This document shows positions 30,943 to 44,041 of a stretch of DNA of 64,000 bases, one piece after another. Position 1 is the stretch's first letter; each line of letters opens with the position of its first letter. Made by a program: the position numbers and the translations under genes. Source of the stretch: Irpex lacteus (Eukaryota; Basidiomycota; Agaricomycetes; Polyporales; Irpicaceae); the NCBI GenBank assembly GCA_001986395.2, contig MQVO02000045.1, positions 62,001 to 126,000 on the forward strand, given 5' to 3'. The notes beneath the pieces are model-generated. The model was not told the origin of the DNA, made no database searches, and saw only the letters and a list, made by a program, of their open reading frames with translations.

Positions 30943-31418
30943 TCCGCTTCCTCTTGATACCAAGAATCAATTATTGCAAAAGGCTAAGTCTCAGTAGACG
31001 TAGACGTTTGAAATGATATGTTGTATGCTTTGCTTCCTCGTAGTTGCAGTGGCAGTGGTGGTGGCACAAAATAAAGAGCAGCTGTGCTTAGCGCTTGGGC
31101 TACTGCGTATATGACATCGCACCCCGTTTTCGATTCGCTCTCTACAATCATTCTTACCATGCACAATACATCACAACTGGGACCCAAGACATCACTGTTC
31201 AACACTTGCTACTAGATTCAAACAACAGGCCATCCTCACCTGTCCCCGAATACATACAAGGAAACTCCTAGTCGTAAATCTAACTGTAACCTACAGCACA
31301 CACACTCTACCATTCGCGCGAGTACACCGCTACCCAGAGTTGTTCAGGCATCCTAGTTATCGAAAATTAAGTGACCCATATTGTCATAAACATTATAAGT
31401 TAACGACGATAGAATTGT
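30943..31418. other. Intergenic gap upstream of family B copy 2
   Basis: No gene or repeat apart from a short GTGGCAGTGGTGGTGGC-like stretch near 31045. It holds the promoter of the F-box gene and the 3' end of the IBtk-like gene. Confidence 0.4.
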
Positions 31419-34400
31419 TCACGTCTTTGGGGCCGTAACCACTCTATCTTCATTGTCCTGCGTATGCGACCCTGCCGCCGGTTTCTTCTTTCTACGTGGT
31501 CCCGTCGGATTCGAACCATCCTTACGAGGGTTCTTCTCCTGAGCACGTGGCTCGCTTCCTTCCGGCTTTTGTATCCCCAGCTGCTTCACACGAGTACTGC
31601 CATCTTTCTTCGGACCATCCTGCCTCGAGTCGCCATCCTTCTTCGAACCACCACTCTTCTCCTTCCTGCCCACCTTAGGCTTCTGCGTTCGCTTTGGCGG
31701 CACCGGCACAGCCATCTGCTCAGCACGCATCCTCTCCTCCTCAGCCGTCCACCACCGCAAGAAGTCTGCCTCCTGCTGACGAGCCTGCTCCTCCTCCTGG
31801 ATCTCCAGCAAAGACCGCTTATCGACCTTGGGAGTGGCATCTTGTTCCAACTGCAACTGCTGAATAGCAGCGAATGACATCCCTGATGTGCTAGGAGAGG
31901 ACTGCACGACAGGCTGAACGGGCGGTAAAGTCCACGCAGCGTTCGAACCCCTGCAACGAAGCGAAGAATCGACATATTGAGTATACAGACGAGAGTGGAA
32001 CGATAATTGATAACTCACGAGGTACGTCTAGCACCGGCTGCATTTGCATTCTTCCACGATGTCTGCCTGGACGGCGAGATCACCGGGCCCATGCTCGGCC
32101 CCTGTGACGCCGAAGTAGTCTTGCTCCCACTCCGCTGAGGCAACGGCTGCACCTGATTGTTCATCGGTTTCGTTGCCTTCAAGAGAGGAGTGGTGGGCGG
32201 GGTCTGTACAGGTGATGAGGAAACCGACAAGTTAGCCATGCTAACAGGAGCAGCTAGACTCTTCCACGGCGACCCAGGTGGTCCACGGCTAGAGCTCGCA
32301 CCCGCAATCACAGGTGAGGATGTTGATTGCGGTGGTGGGTTACGCCAGTTCGAGGATGAAGCCGGCAAGGCACTCGGTCGGATGATAGGGGTTCTATTCG
32401 TAGCAGAGTTGCCAACTTCAGCCTCGGCCATGATAGACTTCATGTCAACGCTACGACTAACGTCAGATACTCACAACACAGTCACAAATCACATTCAAAC
32501 TTACCGAGGAGTCGAAGCAACCTTCCAACCTCCAGCACCACTCTTACTAGGCGTGGACGGCTCTTTCAGAGCTCTGACCTTTGGTACAGGCGAAGGCACA
32601 TCTTTCTCGATAGCCGTAGCCTTCGCCCCATCCTCAATTCCATCCATAGCAAACAAATCATCCTCGCCCATCAAAGCACCACCCGCCAACTTGCTCGACG
32701 ATACCCTCGGCCTCACGACCGGCGACCCAGGCACTGACTCCCTCTTCGAAAGGCCCGGCGGAGACATCCTCGCTTCTCTGGCCTCTCTCATAGAACTCGC
32801 ACGCTCTCTCTCCTTCTCCGCTGCCCTCGCAGTCGGCACTATAGGAATTGGGAAATCCTGCAACGCAATCCACCCCGCGTTCCTCTCCATCGCGCCATCT
32901 ACCAACACGTTCGACCTCGAGAGCGGCGACTTGTCCGCCTGCTGAGTGCGTATGAACTTCGCGAGCTGCTTCACAATATCCACAGGCAAGTCGTCTAGCA
33001 TGTGCCCCTCGAGGAAGGTCTCCATCCCCTGTGCGATGTACCTCTGCACGCTGCGGACGAGCGCTGGTGCGTTGAAGTGGGTTGCATCTACGAGGATCGA
33101 CGAGGCGTTTGTGGTGATAACACGCTTCAGGATGACGGCAGAGCACAGAAGTGTAAGGCGTTCGAGTAGGAGCTCGTTCTATTATAAAATATATATAGAT
33201 TGTCATTTTAGTGAGACTGGAAGGCGGACAAAAATACATCACTCACGGCCACAGACATAACATCGAACATGCACTGGATCAGCTCGTCCACAGAGTTGAC
33301 CGTTTCTACGAACAGCCACGTTAGTACACATAAGCAGAAAGGTAAAATAAAGGAATAACCACGTACCGAGCACATCAAAGATCTCTCGATCCCCACCATA
33401 CAAAAACCTCATCACATACTGCACAGAAGCCCACCTCAAATGCCTAAACTCAACCCTCACAACCCCCTCCTCGCTCCACCGATTCACAGACCACACATCC
33501 GCGTCGAACATCGCCTGGAACAACGGCGAGCGTGCTCTCAAGATCGCAGAATGGCACGGAACCTCTCTATCCTCCAGGACGAGCACGACGTCCCTGGCCA
33601 ACGCCGATTTTCCGTCTTTGGCAGAGGCGGTGGTGGAGGCAGAGGACGAAACCAGGGGAAGAACGTGTTTCACGAGCGATTTCGGCACCTCACGCTTGAA
33701 CGCTGCCTCAAGCGCAGACCCAAGAGCAGGTAACTCGAAGACAACAGCGCACGCCTTGAGCTCCTCCTTCACCTTCCCCACCTGAATGCCCAGCGGGTTA
33801 ATAAACGCCTTGAGCGCCGCCGCGACTCGCCAGTCCCATACCGACAGGACTTCATCTGTGTAGAGGTACACGAGGAGGATGAGAACCGTCAGGGGGTGAC
33901 ACCCTTTGAAAGTGAGATGCCTGGGACGCTTCCAGGGCGCGAGTGGAGGTCGATTTGTAGTCCGTAGAGATGCCGAGGGCTGCTTGACGAGGAAGACTTT
34001 GAGAGAAACAGAGTCGTGTTTGTACTCCACAGTTCGCGTCCCACTGAGGACGTCGGCAAGCACAGACGAGCGAGCAGCAAGGACAAGACAATGTGCAGGT
34101 ATCTTCGGCTGCGAACCCGCCTGAACATGGATAATCAGGTCTGCGCCATGTCGATTGCCAGAGTACGATGTCGGGTCGTCGCTGAACGAGCCTATGGTCG
34201 GGGAAGTCTTGTGTGCCAGCAAGGCCCTACAGAGAGTAACCAGGTCCCGCTGGTCCTTGGCAATTGACGGCGACTCATCCTGCTCATCCACCTCGCCTTC
34301 CTCACCCAACGCACCTGTCTCCGGTACACCATCCCTCTCCTCATCCAAATGGTGTTCCTCACGAGGGAAATACGGCTGAATCAACGCCAAATCCTCACTT

Positions 34401-36401
34401 AACAAGTTGCCAGTGAGTTCGATAGGATCTAGATCGGCGTCGACCCGCAACGCGCCAAACGCCCCTGTCGAGTTCGCGCACACTCTGACGACGCGTTGAA
34501 GGTAAGGCACACGTTGGAACTTGAACGCCTTCCCTGCCGTCCGTGCCCTCACGAATACGTGTCCTGACTCTGTGCAGATAATGATCGAGCCATCCGCTCC
34601 GAGTGCGACGTCCTAAAGTAATTGTATTAGTTTCTCATGTCGTATCGCAGGAACGATGACATGCAGCAGTACCTTGACAGCACTGAACTTCTTCCTCAAT
34701 GCCCACACCCGCTGAGGTCTCACTACTTCTCTATTCCGTCCCTGACCAGCACTGCCCGCGCCCGACGTCGACTCAGCAGTGAGAGGTGGATTAGGCAACG
34801 CAAACGTGAACAGCTCCCCGTTCGACGACAACGCCGCGAATACGTTGTCGCACGTCGTGATCTTCTCGATGCTCGTACTCCGCACAGCCTGCGGTGGTCT
34901 GTATATCTTGATCTCAGACGGGAAGCCGTGTGCAGGGAATCTACACGTGCGTGAGACCGACACGTGTGCGGTGATTAGATTAGCTGTGTAGATTTAAGTG
35001 AATGGTAGAAATGGGACTGACGTCACACGGAAATGGCTGTCGTTGTATAGACACAGTACGTCGTGGCTTTCGAGCAGACAGGCCATGGCGTTATCCTGCG
35101 AGCAAATGAATGTTAACGACAGACCAAATATATGCATAGAGGCACTCACAGCTATGGCTACTGAGAGCACTGGTTGCGAGACCCTCGGAACGAGGCGAGG
35201 AAGAACTTGTACTGGGTGTGCATTCTTGTCGTAGCCTGCAAACCAATGAGCAAGTGAATGACGTATGATGCTTCAGCGTACCAAGTTGGCCATTATTCGT
35301 TCCCCAGGTGTACACTTCCCCACTGGTCCAACAAGCCGATGCCGTCTTACACGCCGCCACACCAATTACGACCTTCTTGCCCAACGGTCCGCCAATCTTC
35401 CTCGGCACAGACTGGATCTGTTCCTCCGTCTTCCCGTTGCCTCCCTGAGATGCTTCAAGCGTGTATCCAAGCTGCGCGAACCTGTTCAAGCCCCAGCTCA
35501 GCACTTCGCCAGAAGTTGTCAGGGCGAGGGTGTGGTCTTGTCCCAAAGCAACGGACGCGATGGGTTGAGAAAGTTGGGGCATCGGTATGAGGTTGTATTG
35601 TGTATGCTGCCCAGGACCGAGTCGACCACCACTACCGAAGCCGCATGCACGGAAGTTAGACTTTGGCTCAGTAGTTACTACGCCTACGCAGATTTAAGCT
35701 AATGCATGGATTACAAGCAAAGGTCACTCACCTGTATGCAGCTTCGACATGACGACCTGCCTTACAGGCACGGGTGTAAACCTCTCGTCGACATGTGCGT
35801 TATCTTGCCTTGGTTGCACAGGCTCCAGGTTGATCTGGTCAGGGAATGCACGGTCGTCGGCATCGCCATGTCCCAGCGCAGCATTCCTATTCGCGCCCCA
35901 CGTAAACAGCTCTGCTCTTAGTCTCGCGTCCTCCTTATCTTTAGGCTTCGTCCCTTCCACAGTCGAGTTGTACAGATCAAACGCAGTATAACCTTCAGAG
36001 TCCTTGAGCGTAACATCGATATCTGGTCTCTGAAGCAGTACCAAAGCAGTCGAGAGGTTGCCGTGGTAGAGCGCACGATGCAGCGCCGTCCAATGACTCT
36101 CCTTATCCGCGAGATTGACGTTAATGTGCGGATGGGCGAGAAGCTTGCGAACATACTCCGGGGCAGCCGCATCAGTCGCAGATGCCGCCAAGTGCAGTAC
36201 AGTTCGACCTGAGGGGTCGCGCGCGTTCACGTCAAAACCTGAAGCGGTCATGGAGGCGAGGGGGTTGGGTCGGGTCCATGACTTGCCTCCGCTCGTGCTG
36301 GGCGCGCCCCCATGGCCGGACTGCGAGCGAGTGGGGGTATCGAGCAGGCGTTGGAAGGCCTGCTGATTTCGTAGAGTGAAGTAGACATGGAGAGCGGTCA
36401 T
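31419..36401 (-). CDS. IBtk-like ankyrin-RCC1-BTB protein
   Basis: Large multi-exon protein (about 1,500 residues) with the domain order of animal inhibitor of Bruton tyrosine kinase, a CUL3 ubiquitin-ligase adaptor. From the ATG at 36401: MTALHVYFTLRNQQAFQRLL, two to three ankyrin repeats (SGRTVLHLAASATDAA, HWTALHRALYHGNLSTALVL), RCC1-type blades (LFTWGANRNAALGHGD, RACGFGSGGRLGPGQ, HTLALTTSGEVLSWGLNRFA, GEVYTWGTNNGQLGYDK), a first BTB (HGADLIIHVQAGSQPKIPAH) and a second BTB (ARDVVLVLEDREVPCHSAIL, then VQYVMRFLYGG). A long disordered Ser/Pro-rich tail has short repeats around W-K (SPWKSLAAP, SRQTSWKNAN) and a charged coiled-coil-like stretch (EIQEEEQARQQEADFLRWW). Introns are GT-AG. The gene appears intact and is likely a housekeeping single-copy gene. 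Confidence 0.85.
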
Positions 36402-38125
36402 GCAGTGAGGGAAAGACCAGAGCGGAGGGTGCGATACACTCCGCTAGGTCTTGGGATGGGCTGCACTCGACGAGTTGCACGCCCTGTGATTGTCGCAGAG
36501 AAACTGCAGACGATAGTGACCTTGAGGTGAGACTTGTCTTGTAAAGTTTGGAGGTTGAATAGTCGTTTCTAGGCGTGAAATCGAGGAAAAACAAGACGAG
36601 ATGAGAGTCGAAGACAAGTTGTGCGGAGTGACGAATTACGGTGCCGGGACAGAGATAGCAGGTTGGCGCTTATCTCATCTACTGACCCTTCTGGCAAACC
36701 ACCACGTTCGAACTTGTTATCCCTTTATCCGTGCGAGCAACGAACGTTTTTGTTCATGAAACCCGAGTTACAATCTAAGAAAGGAAAGATGGTAGACGGA
36801 GGAAGCCTGAATGGTGCGTTCACTTAACTGTGACTGTATACGCATCCACATTTCACGGGTCATATATATGATGATGCTCATTCATAAACGTCTCACATCT
36901 GGAAATTTAGACAGCTGTTCTATTGTAGAAATACCGTGGCCTAGTCTCCGTACTAGAACCTATGCTGATGCTTAGGACCCTTGTATCACTTGCGGGCTGG
37001 TGAAGCGAGAAACATACCATTTGCACTAAAAGGTATGTCTGTATGGTCGATTTTTGTTCCGTTTCTCTTGACACAGCCCGAGTGCCTCCGCTAACTGTCC
37101 ATACTTTCTATCACCGCACCAGAAGCACTGGCTCCCAGTCAGCACTGCACCGTTATCTGGTTCCTCGTCGAACCTCTTGTATGCTCTGGCTCCCCAACCT
37201 ATTCGGCCAACGCAGTGCGTGCCTTCTCCCGCGATCAGTACCACTAAAAATCCAGTGGGGTAATATGGCGGGCTTCTCCTCGAGACAGTTTTCTAGTGGG
37301 CTACTTCTGCACATACCAAGAACACGCCGCCGATCCAGCGGATAGTACTTCAGATCGTTACGTCGGCACCATGCACTGATTTCAACAGGTCGTGTAATAG
37401 GCTCTGGAACTCTATCTCTGCCTGTTCCGAGAAGAAGGCATCCACTCGGCTTGCAAACACGTCCCCAGAAATCGTACATGCACAGAGGCATTTGTTGTAC
37501 GCAGGCGCACAAACCAGTGCGTATACGGTGGCTGAAACTACACTTCTGTAACCGTGGCATGGAAACTTATCTATCAGAACAATATGAGATATCTATAACA
37601 CAGGTATGCCCTCCTATCTAGCTTTTGTTCCTGAACTGTTGTCTCTGAGCACGTTCGTACATATCAGCCAATTATATCCATTTCTTGACGAACGTTCGCT
37701 CATCCTCAATGTTACTTTTCCATCTGGGAATCGGATTCGGAGCGGCAAGGCTGTATCGCACCCATCGGTCACGGTCAGACTGACCCAAAGGCATAGAAGG
37801 GGTTCTCTATGCCAGGTAATCTAGTATGTGAGAGTCCATGCCGTTCAATTATCCAAACTTACGCTCAATCTGAGCTTGTAGCACAGGTGTGCTTGCTGCG
37901 ATCTGGCAGCCTCATCCCTGCTCATTCCCATGCTACGCAATGGATGCTGTAGTGCTGGCCACATGATACTAGGTTTCCCTCTTTCATTAACGGGGAGACA
38001 GTGTATCATGTCAAACTTATAGCTGTGCATACAGCACATTCGTGTTTAAAAACCGGACAATCCTACAAGTTTTTCTCTCACCTAGCCCTCACACACTTTT
38101 GTCGTCGTCCCCCAAAGTACCAGTC
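36402..38125. other. Long intergenic region between divergent genes
   Basis: Separates the IBtk-like gene (minus) from the phosphate transporter (plus), so it holds both promoters. I see no convincing gene. An open minus-strand frame at 37153-37560 (135 codons, Cys/Arg-rich) has no recognisable domain or intron signals and is not called. No repeats are evident. Confidence 0.45.
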
Positions 38126-41100
38126 ATGGACGGTCCCAGGGACAGTCAATACTCATTCGACGGTGAGAACTCACAACTCGCGAGTTCACCGCCTGAAATG
38201 GGCCCCCTTTCATCTCACGCCACCGCCCATATATCGCCCCTTACTGGTAACTCAACGCTGCCACTCTCCGGCGCCTCAAACGTTGTCATACACGAGCCCA
38301 AACCAGCCAATCACCCTCATACAGATGTCTTGCGCGTCACTTCCCCCATAACTCGACCGCCTACCTACGCATCAAGACTAGAAGCAGACCTATCAGATAC
38401 ACGTATCTTTCCTAGCACGCAGGGTGCTCAACGACGTTTCTCTGTAGTACAGGATGAGCCGTTTGACCCTTCACAGCTCGTAACTTGCCGATCGCAGTAC
38501 CCTCTGCAACCTGCGGGTTCAAGTGGCAAGACAAAGCATATACTCTACTCTGACAACGCCAGATCTGGACTTGGGTACATATCGAGAGATCCCCGCGCAA
38601 CCTACCTACAATCCGATTATATCCATGGCCACCCTCACCGACAATCGGCTACTACCGGCGCGTCTTCCCTTGGCCATTCGAGCGAGTATGGGTATCCTCT
38701 AGCAATAGCTATGCCTGACTCCAATGCGCCAGCCTTTTTGCAAGCCCATGATAAGTTCATGACAGAAACATCCTTAACTGGTGGCGACAACAAACACTAT
38801 GGGCATCAGTATAAGGACTCGTCCTCCAGTAATGATGCACATGGTGTGCCTCCGTTGACGATCCTCAGGTGCTCCGAGCAGGACACTCTGGACCACGTTG
38901 GTTATAGACTCTCAAGGGAGAGGATGACTGCGTTGTCCGAGGTAGACCATGCTGTATTCTCGTGAGTCGTTCTCCCTGCTCTTACAGGTTCATGGCTTAT
39001 CGAGACCTTGCCCTCCAGGTGGTTCCACTTCAAGGTGTGCTTGATCGCTGGAGTAGGCTTCTTTACCGACGCGTAAGTATCGAGACACTCGATACACCCC
39101 CCCTTTCGTCGTGTAAGTCAATTTTCTGATTTTCTTACCCTCCAGGTACGACATCTTTGCGGTCAACATCGCCTCCAGTATGATGAGGTTTGTTTATGAC
39201 ATCAATGGTTCTAATGGTGAGTGACCTGAGCTGCATGACTGCTAAAGTCTAACTTTCAGCACCATTTTCGTACTGATGCTCGCTCCATAGCTCTTGAGCA
39301 AGCAGCGGTAAAGGCAGCTGCTCCTATAGGTACATTGATCGGTCAACTACTGTTTGGCTGGTTAGCAGATCGTATTGGCCGTAAGCGGATGTGTACGTGT
39401 CTCTCTCTCACGACGGTCCTTGGACAGCACGCCCTAACGTATCTCACCCCCTCAGACGGTATCGAGCTCATCATTATCATAATCGGCACCTTCGGTCAGT
39501 CCCTGGCCGCCAATTCAGACGTTCACACGGTCAACATTTTCTCTGCCCTCATCGTCTGGCGAATCATCGTAAGCACGCACTTTCAAACCGATACTTGCTC
39601 TTGACGCGGGTATCCGTCCGTGTCGTTGTACTACAGATGGGTTTGGGGGTCGGAGGCGATTATCCACTCTCTGCGGTCATATCGTCAGAGTTTGCGGCCA
39701 CGCACATTCGTGGACAGATGCTCACCGCCGTCTTTGCCAATCAAGGCTGGGGTCAGTTTTGTAAGCAATAAATTCCAGCCGCTTTTCTGCACCCAAGCAA
39801 CTCTTAATTCCGAGTCTATGCCATCGATCTAGTCGCAACAGTCGTGGCGGGTGTCACCGTCGCAGGCTTCCGCGGGTCTTTCTCTTCGGAAAGTCTGTCC
39901 CAAAATATCTACATGGACGTGAACAACACCACTGCGGGTCTCTCCCCCACAGGCATCGCTTTCCGTCAAGACATCGATCAATCATGGCGAATCCTCATCG
40001 GTCTTGGATGCGTCCCAGCTGCCATCGCCCTTTGGTTCCGCCTCACCATCCCTGAGACACCTCGCTTCACGATGGACATCGAGCGAAATGTGAGACAGGC
40101 AATAGACGACATTGACCAGTTTCTGAAGACGGGGTCGTATAATTATGATCCGGACTCGATCGTCATTCGTGTGCTGGCACCTCGTGCGAGTTGGAAGGAC
40201 TTTTTTGCATACTTTGGAAGGTGGGAGAATTACAGCGTACTGGCTGCGTGTGCATATACGTGGTTCGCGATTGACGTGAGTGCCTTGCACATGCTACCAC
40301 GTTGAGCTGACTCTAGACTTGACTGGTATCATTACAGGTTGTATTCTACGGCCTAGGGCTCAACACCGACAAGTTCTTCTCTGCGATCGGGTTCTCTTCA
40401 CACCTCGACCAGAGCGCGCAATCAGCGGACCACGTCGTAGGAATGATTTTCAAGGATTTCATGAATTTGATCATCGCCAACATGTTCCTGTCCGCCGTCG
40501 GCCTCATACCAGGTTACTGGGTGACATTCCTCCTCATTGAGAAACTCGGAAGGAATAAGATTCAAATGATTGGCTTTGCGATGCTCACAGTACTGTTCAT
40601 TACCATGGGTATGTCCCATGCCTCCACGAGTCCCATGATGTACTTGCTCTTTTTACCACTCTCACTCCCTTGCAGGTGCTACCTTCTCCACTCTGACCAT
40701 ACAACTGTCCTCTGACGGCTCAAACTCACTCTTTGGGATCCCCTCTGGCGCCAAAGTCTTCCTGTTCCTGTTCATCCTCGCCAGTTTCTTCCAGAACTTT
40801 GGACCTAACACGACGACCTTCATCATTCCTGCCGAAAACTTCCCCACTCGATACCGGTCGACGTGCCACGGGATATGTGCTGCAAGTGGCAAGATAGGGG
40901 CCATCATGTCTCAATTCGCGTTCCAGAATGTGTCTCCGATGAAAGTGTACGTACCGCGACGAAACTCACTGCTCATACTGATATTTACTTATGTGTGAAC
41001 CGTTTTGGCTGGCAGTTTGTTGGCATACGTACCATTCACGATCACAGGGCTTGCAGCGACATTCATCATACCTGAGACGGCACAAGAGACGTTAGAGAAC

Positions 41101-41281
41101 CTCAGCGGTGAAGAGTCAAGCAGCTTCATCCAAGGTATGTAACACAGCTTGCTTCCTCTTCCTTCAAGTCAAATCATCCAATTGACAATGATGACGGCTC
41201 TAACATTCGTACGTAGGTCCCGTACGACCGGATCCTGCCACTGCAGGGTATATTCAGACGGCCATGCAGTTCCCGGCATAG
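38126..41281 (+). CDS. PHO84-type inorganic phosphate:H+ symporter with long N-terminal extension
   Basis: MFS phosphate transporter of the plasma membrane. Core blocks: [58 protein letters not shown], the signature [34 protein letters not shown] (across an intron), [40 protein letters not shown] and [18 protein letters not shown]. These cover the usual twelve helices with a central cytoplasmic loop. The ATG at 38126 is the first in frame and opens a hydrophilic Ser/Pro/His-rich stretch of about 270 residues before the first helix, far longer than the usual N-terminus of roughly 50-80. About ten short introns are present. The C-terminus ends [19 protein letters not shown]. Apart from the extension it looks normal and intact. 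Expression probably responds to phosphate, but I found no decisive motif. Confidence 0.88.
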
Positions 41282-41912
41282 TATCCCGGCCACGGTTGTG
41301 CCTCAATGGTCGCTTGGACCCCAAGATCACTGATACGGCAGGTCACGCGAGTGGATGAACAGCTGATGTCTGGTACGCTTGAGGTTTTGGAACTCCTTCT
41401 GCTTCTTGCAGGAGCGAGCTCCTTCGTAGTGTTGTAGAGCGGACATCTCGCTTCTTATCCAGATACCGTTATGCTTCGAATTCTTTCTACATTTCGGCTT
41501 TCAGAGTTGATCTTCTCTCGTACATCTCGTAAACTGTTTAAGATGGAGATAGCTCAACGATTGTACTATATAGATTCTAGGTTTTCGACGACATACCAGA
41601 TACCAGACACCAGACACCCTTGTACTCCTACCTCGAGGCAGTTGAAGGACTGCTCGCGAATTGACGGATATTATCGAGATACAGGTTTCCAGTGCTAAAC
41701 GAGTATATTGTCGCAGAAGATGACGGGATTCCAGGACCATCGGTGTATAAGAATCTGTACAACAGACACAGAAGAATCGAAGAGTAGACATAAGCATCAA
41801 CAATAGGGAGTTCATATACATACTCTGCATTACGAGTAATAGGCGAGAAAGAATAAATTAGATAGTCCAAGATTGAAACGTCGCTTACTTAAAACGGTTT
41901 GACAAAACACGT
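41282..41912. other. Intergenic gap between convergent genes
   Basis: Lies 3' of both the phosphate transporter and the minus-strand membrane protein gene, so it should contain two terminators. No gene or repeat is seen apart from a short ACCAGATACCAGACACCAGA repetition near 41597-41616. Confidence 0.45.
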
Positions 41913-43613
41913 TCAATGCTGGGACGGAGGATGAGGGAGAGGGTGCGGGTGCGGGTGCGGGTGCGGGTGCGAGTGATCCTGACCGTTCGTAACCTCATGC
42001 GCTTGCTCCACGACGCCTACACTCGTAAACCCAGGCAACGGTCCTTCCGGGGGCGAATAATCCGGCAGCGGCCCAGCAAGTATCTCCTGCTGCATTCTCA
42101 GCTCCTCCATCTCGCCCCGCAAACTCGCGATCTCCTGTACCAGGTTCAAACTGATACCACCAGCAGGACTTGCGTTGGTAGATGTTGGACGTCCCGAGAC
42201 ATTTCGTACTTCTTGCTGGGCGCGGAGTTGTTGCACTTCCTGGCGTAACGACCGTATTTCGTTTTCGATGCTGGAAGCGTGCTCCCGAGAGAGTTTGGAT
42301 CCAGTGGTACGTGATGGAGAGCTAAAAATGGTTGACGCCGCGGGCGTGCCAGATATAGGTGTCGCTTGTGATGACCGTACTAGAGATGCGAGCTCCTCTC
42401 GTAGAACCTGGACATCGGCATGCAGGGTGTCGTCATCCTGGCCAGTGTAGGAGGAGAAGGGAACATCATTACTTCTGGCCGTCGACGGACTGATCTCTGT
42501 CATTTCATCCTCGAGCTTCAGAGCTGAGGGGACGTAGGTCTGCGCAATGTCCGCGTTCTTGTCCTCTGGAGTGACCGCGACCATTCCGTCAAAGGGCTGA
42601 CGACCTTTGTTGATAAACGGTGAAACGCTCGCTGCCTTTCGTCGCCCCCGCCTTCTGTACCACCACAAGCCAAATATGACGGCTGCGATGAGAACGACCC
42701 CGCCTACGACGCCTCCTGCCACAGGTCCAGCCACGCTACGAGAATGAGAGCCACCAGAAGAGGCAGCTGTACTGCCCGTGCCGCTGGATGGTTGTGTCGA
42801 AGGGCTATCATCGGTCACATTGGTGCTGGAAGAGTAAGAGGAGAAGACATGAGTTCTCGTAAATTCAGATGGGCCAAACGTTCCAGAGACTCACGTGTAG
42901 ATCGCGTAATCGAATAGCACATTGGTCTGGTTCGGTCCAAATGCGCTTACTCCCACTGTGTGCTCTCCGTACGGGATGTCCTCCTTGGAGAATATGGAGG
43001 CATTATATAAGAACCCTTCAGTGATGTTGGGTGTGCGGGTGTAGCGACCGAGAATCTCTCCGTCAAGGGTAACATTAACGTCCGTAAGAGCAAGTTTGAC
43101 CAGGATATTGAAGATGTAGAAGGCCGTTCCTGAGCGTGAAATTAAGCATCGACGTCGAAGGAGCAAGTAAGCGATGTGTGTTACCATTAAACTTGAATGC
43201 GAACGCTAATGGCTCAACGTCGCGATCCGGAATGTGAGTTCCATCGTGCCATGTACCTATAACCGGAAAAGCGTGCTTAGCGAGCTAGCCAGGGGATAGG
43301 AGTTGCATATGTACCGTCAAACGCAGAGCTGTTATCCGGTTTCAGGGCACAGAAGCTGCATCCGCTTCCTTGAGACCAAACTCCAGGCGGCGTGTACGTG
43401 ACCTATTCACAGCAGCAGCGCAAGTGAAAATATTTGGGCAGATGTTAGCAAGAAGACGGCGCATAAATGAGATGGAAAACGTACCAATCGACCTGTCTTT
43501 TCATCGCCTAGCTGATCGTCTATCGTATAGTTTACCCACCTCTCTCCTTGCACTCCAGAAACGACGGCACACACTACAAGGAACAGAGCAGCGGCACACC
43601 AAGAGGTCTTCAT
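41913..43613 (-). CDS. Single-pass type I membrane protein with carbohydrate-binding-like ectodomain
   Basis: Common Agaricomycete membrane protein of unknown function. From the ATG at 43613: signal peptide (KTSWCAAALFLVVCAVVSG), then an ectodomain with WVNYTIDDQLGD, YTPPGVWSQGSGCSFCALKP, TWHDGTHIPD, FKFNGTAFYIFNIL and several N-x-S/T sites (NVTL, NITEG, NASIF, NQTN). A Ser/Thr/Gly-rich stalk leads to one transmembrane helix (GGVVGGVVLIAAVIFGLWWY) and a basic stop-transfer (RRRGRRK). The cytosolic part has two coiled-coil-like segments (SIENEIRSLRQEVQQLRAQQ and VQEIASLRGEMEELRMQQ) and ends in a His-Pro run (HSHPHPHPHPHPLPHPP) encoded by a GTGCGG-type tandem repeat at 41945-41975. Three to four introns are GT-AG. 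A sensor or wall-linked receptor role is possible but not shown. Confidence 0.75.
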
Positions 43614-44041
43614 CCTCCAGACAGCCCTGGTGAAGGACGGAGGGAGTTGGAAGGAAAACGAGGACAGCCAAGGATCATACTCACAGGCTGATCATGGCCA
43701 CATGATATCGCTGTCAGTTCTCATTGCTCATGCGTGATCCGTTGATAGTCCGATGGTTTGCGTTTGATGGGCCGCATTTGCCATCCTTATGGAGACAAGA
43801 GATGGTATAGGTAACTTAGACAAGCTTTGCGAAGACAGGAAGAGATAGACAAAAGGTGGTGGTGGCAGATAGTGGCAGGAAGAGCACCGGAGTTAAATCC
43901 TTAGAATTACCCGATAAGGAAAAGCATCGGTATCGAACGCCAAATCGGCCGAGCGGCGAGCGGTCCCTGAGGCCTGAAACAGGAACCACCATCTCCTTTC
44001 GGAGCAATTACCAACTTCCAGCTCGTTATGCCCTTGACAAG
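43614..44041. promoter_or_regulatory. Shared promoter region of a divergent pair
   Basis: 428 bases between the ATG of the minus-strand membrane protein and the ATG of the purine nucleoside permease. No clear TATA box is visible on either side. Co-regulation is possible from the head-to-head arrangement only. Confidence 0.4.

Noticed and set aside
37153..37560. 135-codon minus-strand open frame
   Set aside because: No domain, no splice support, odd Cys/Arg composition; probably chance.
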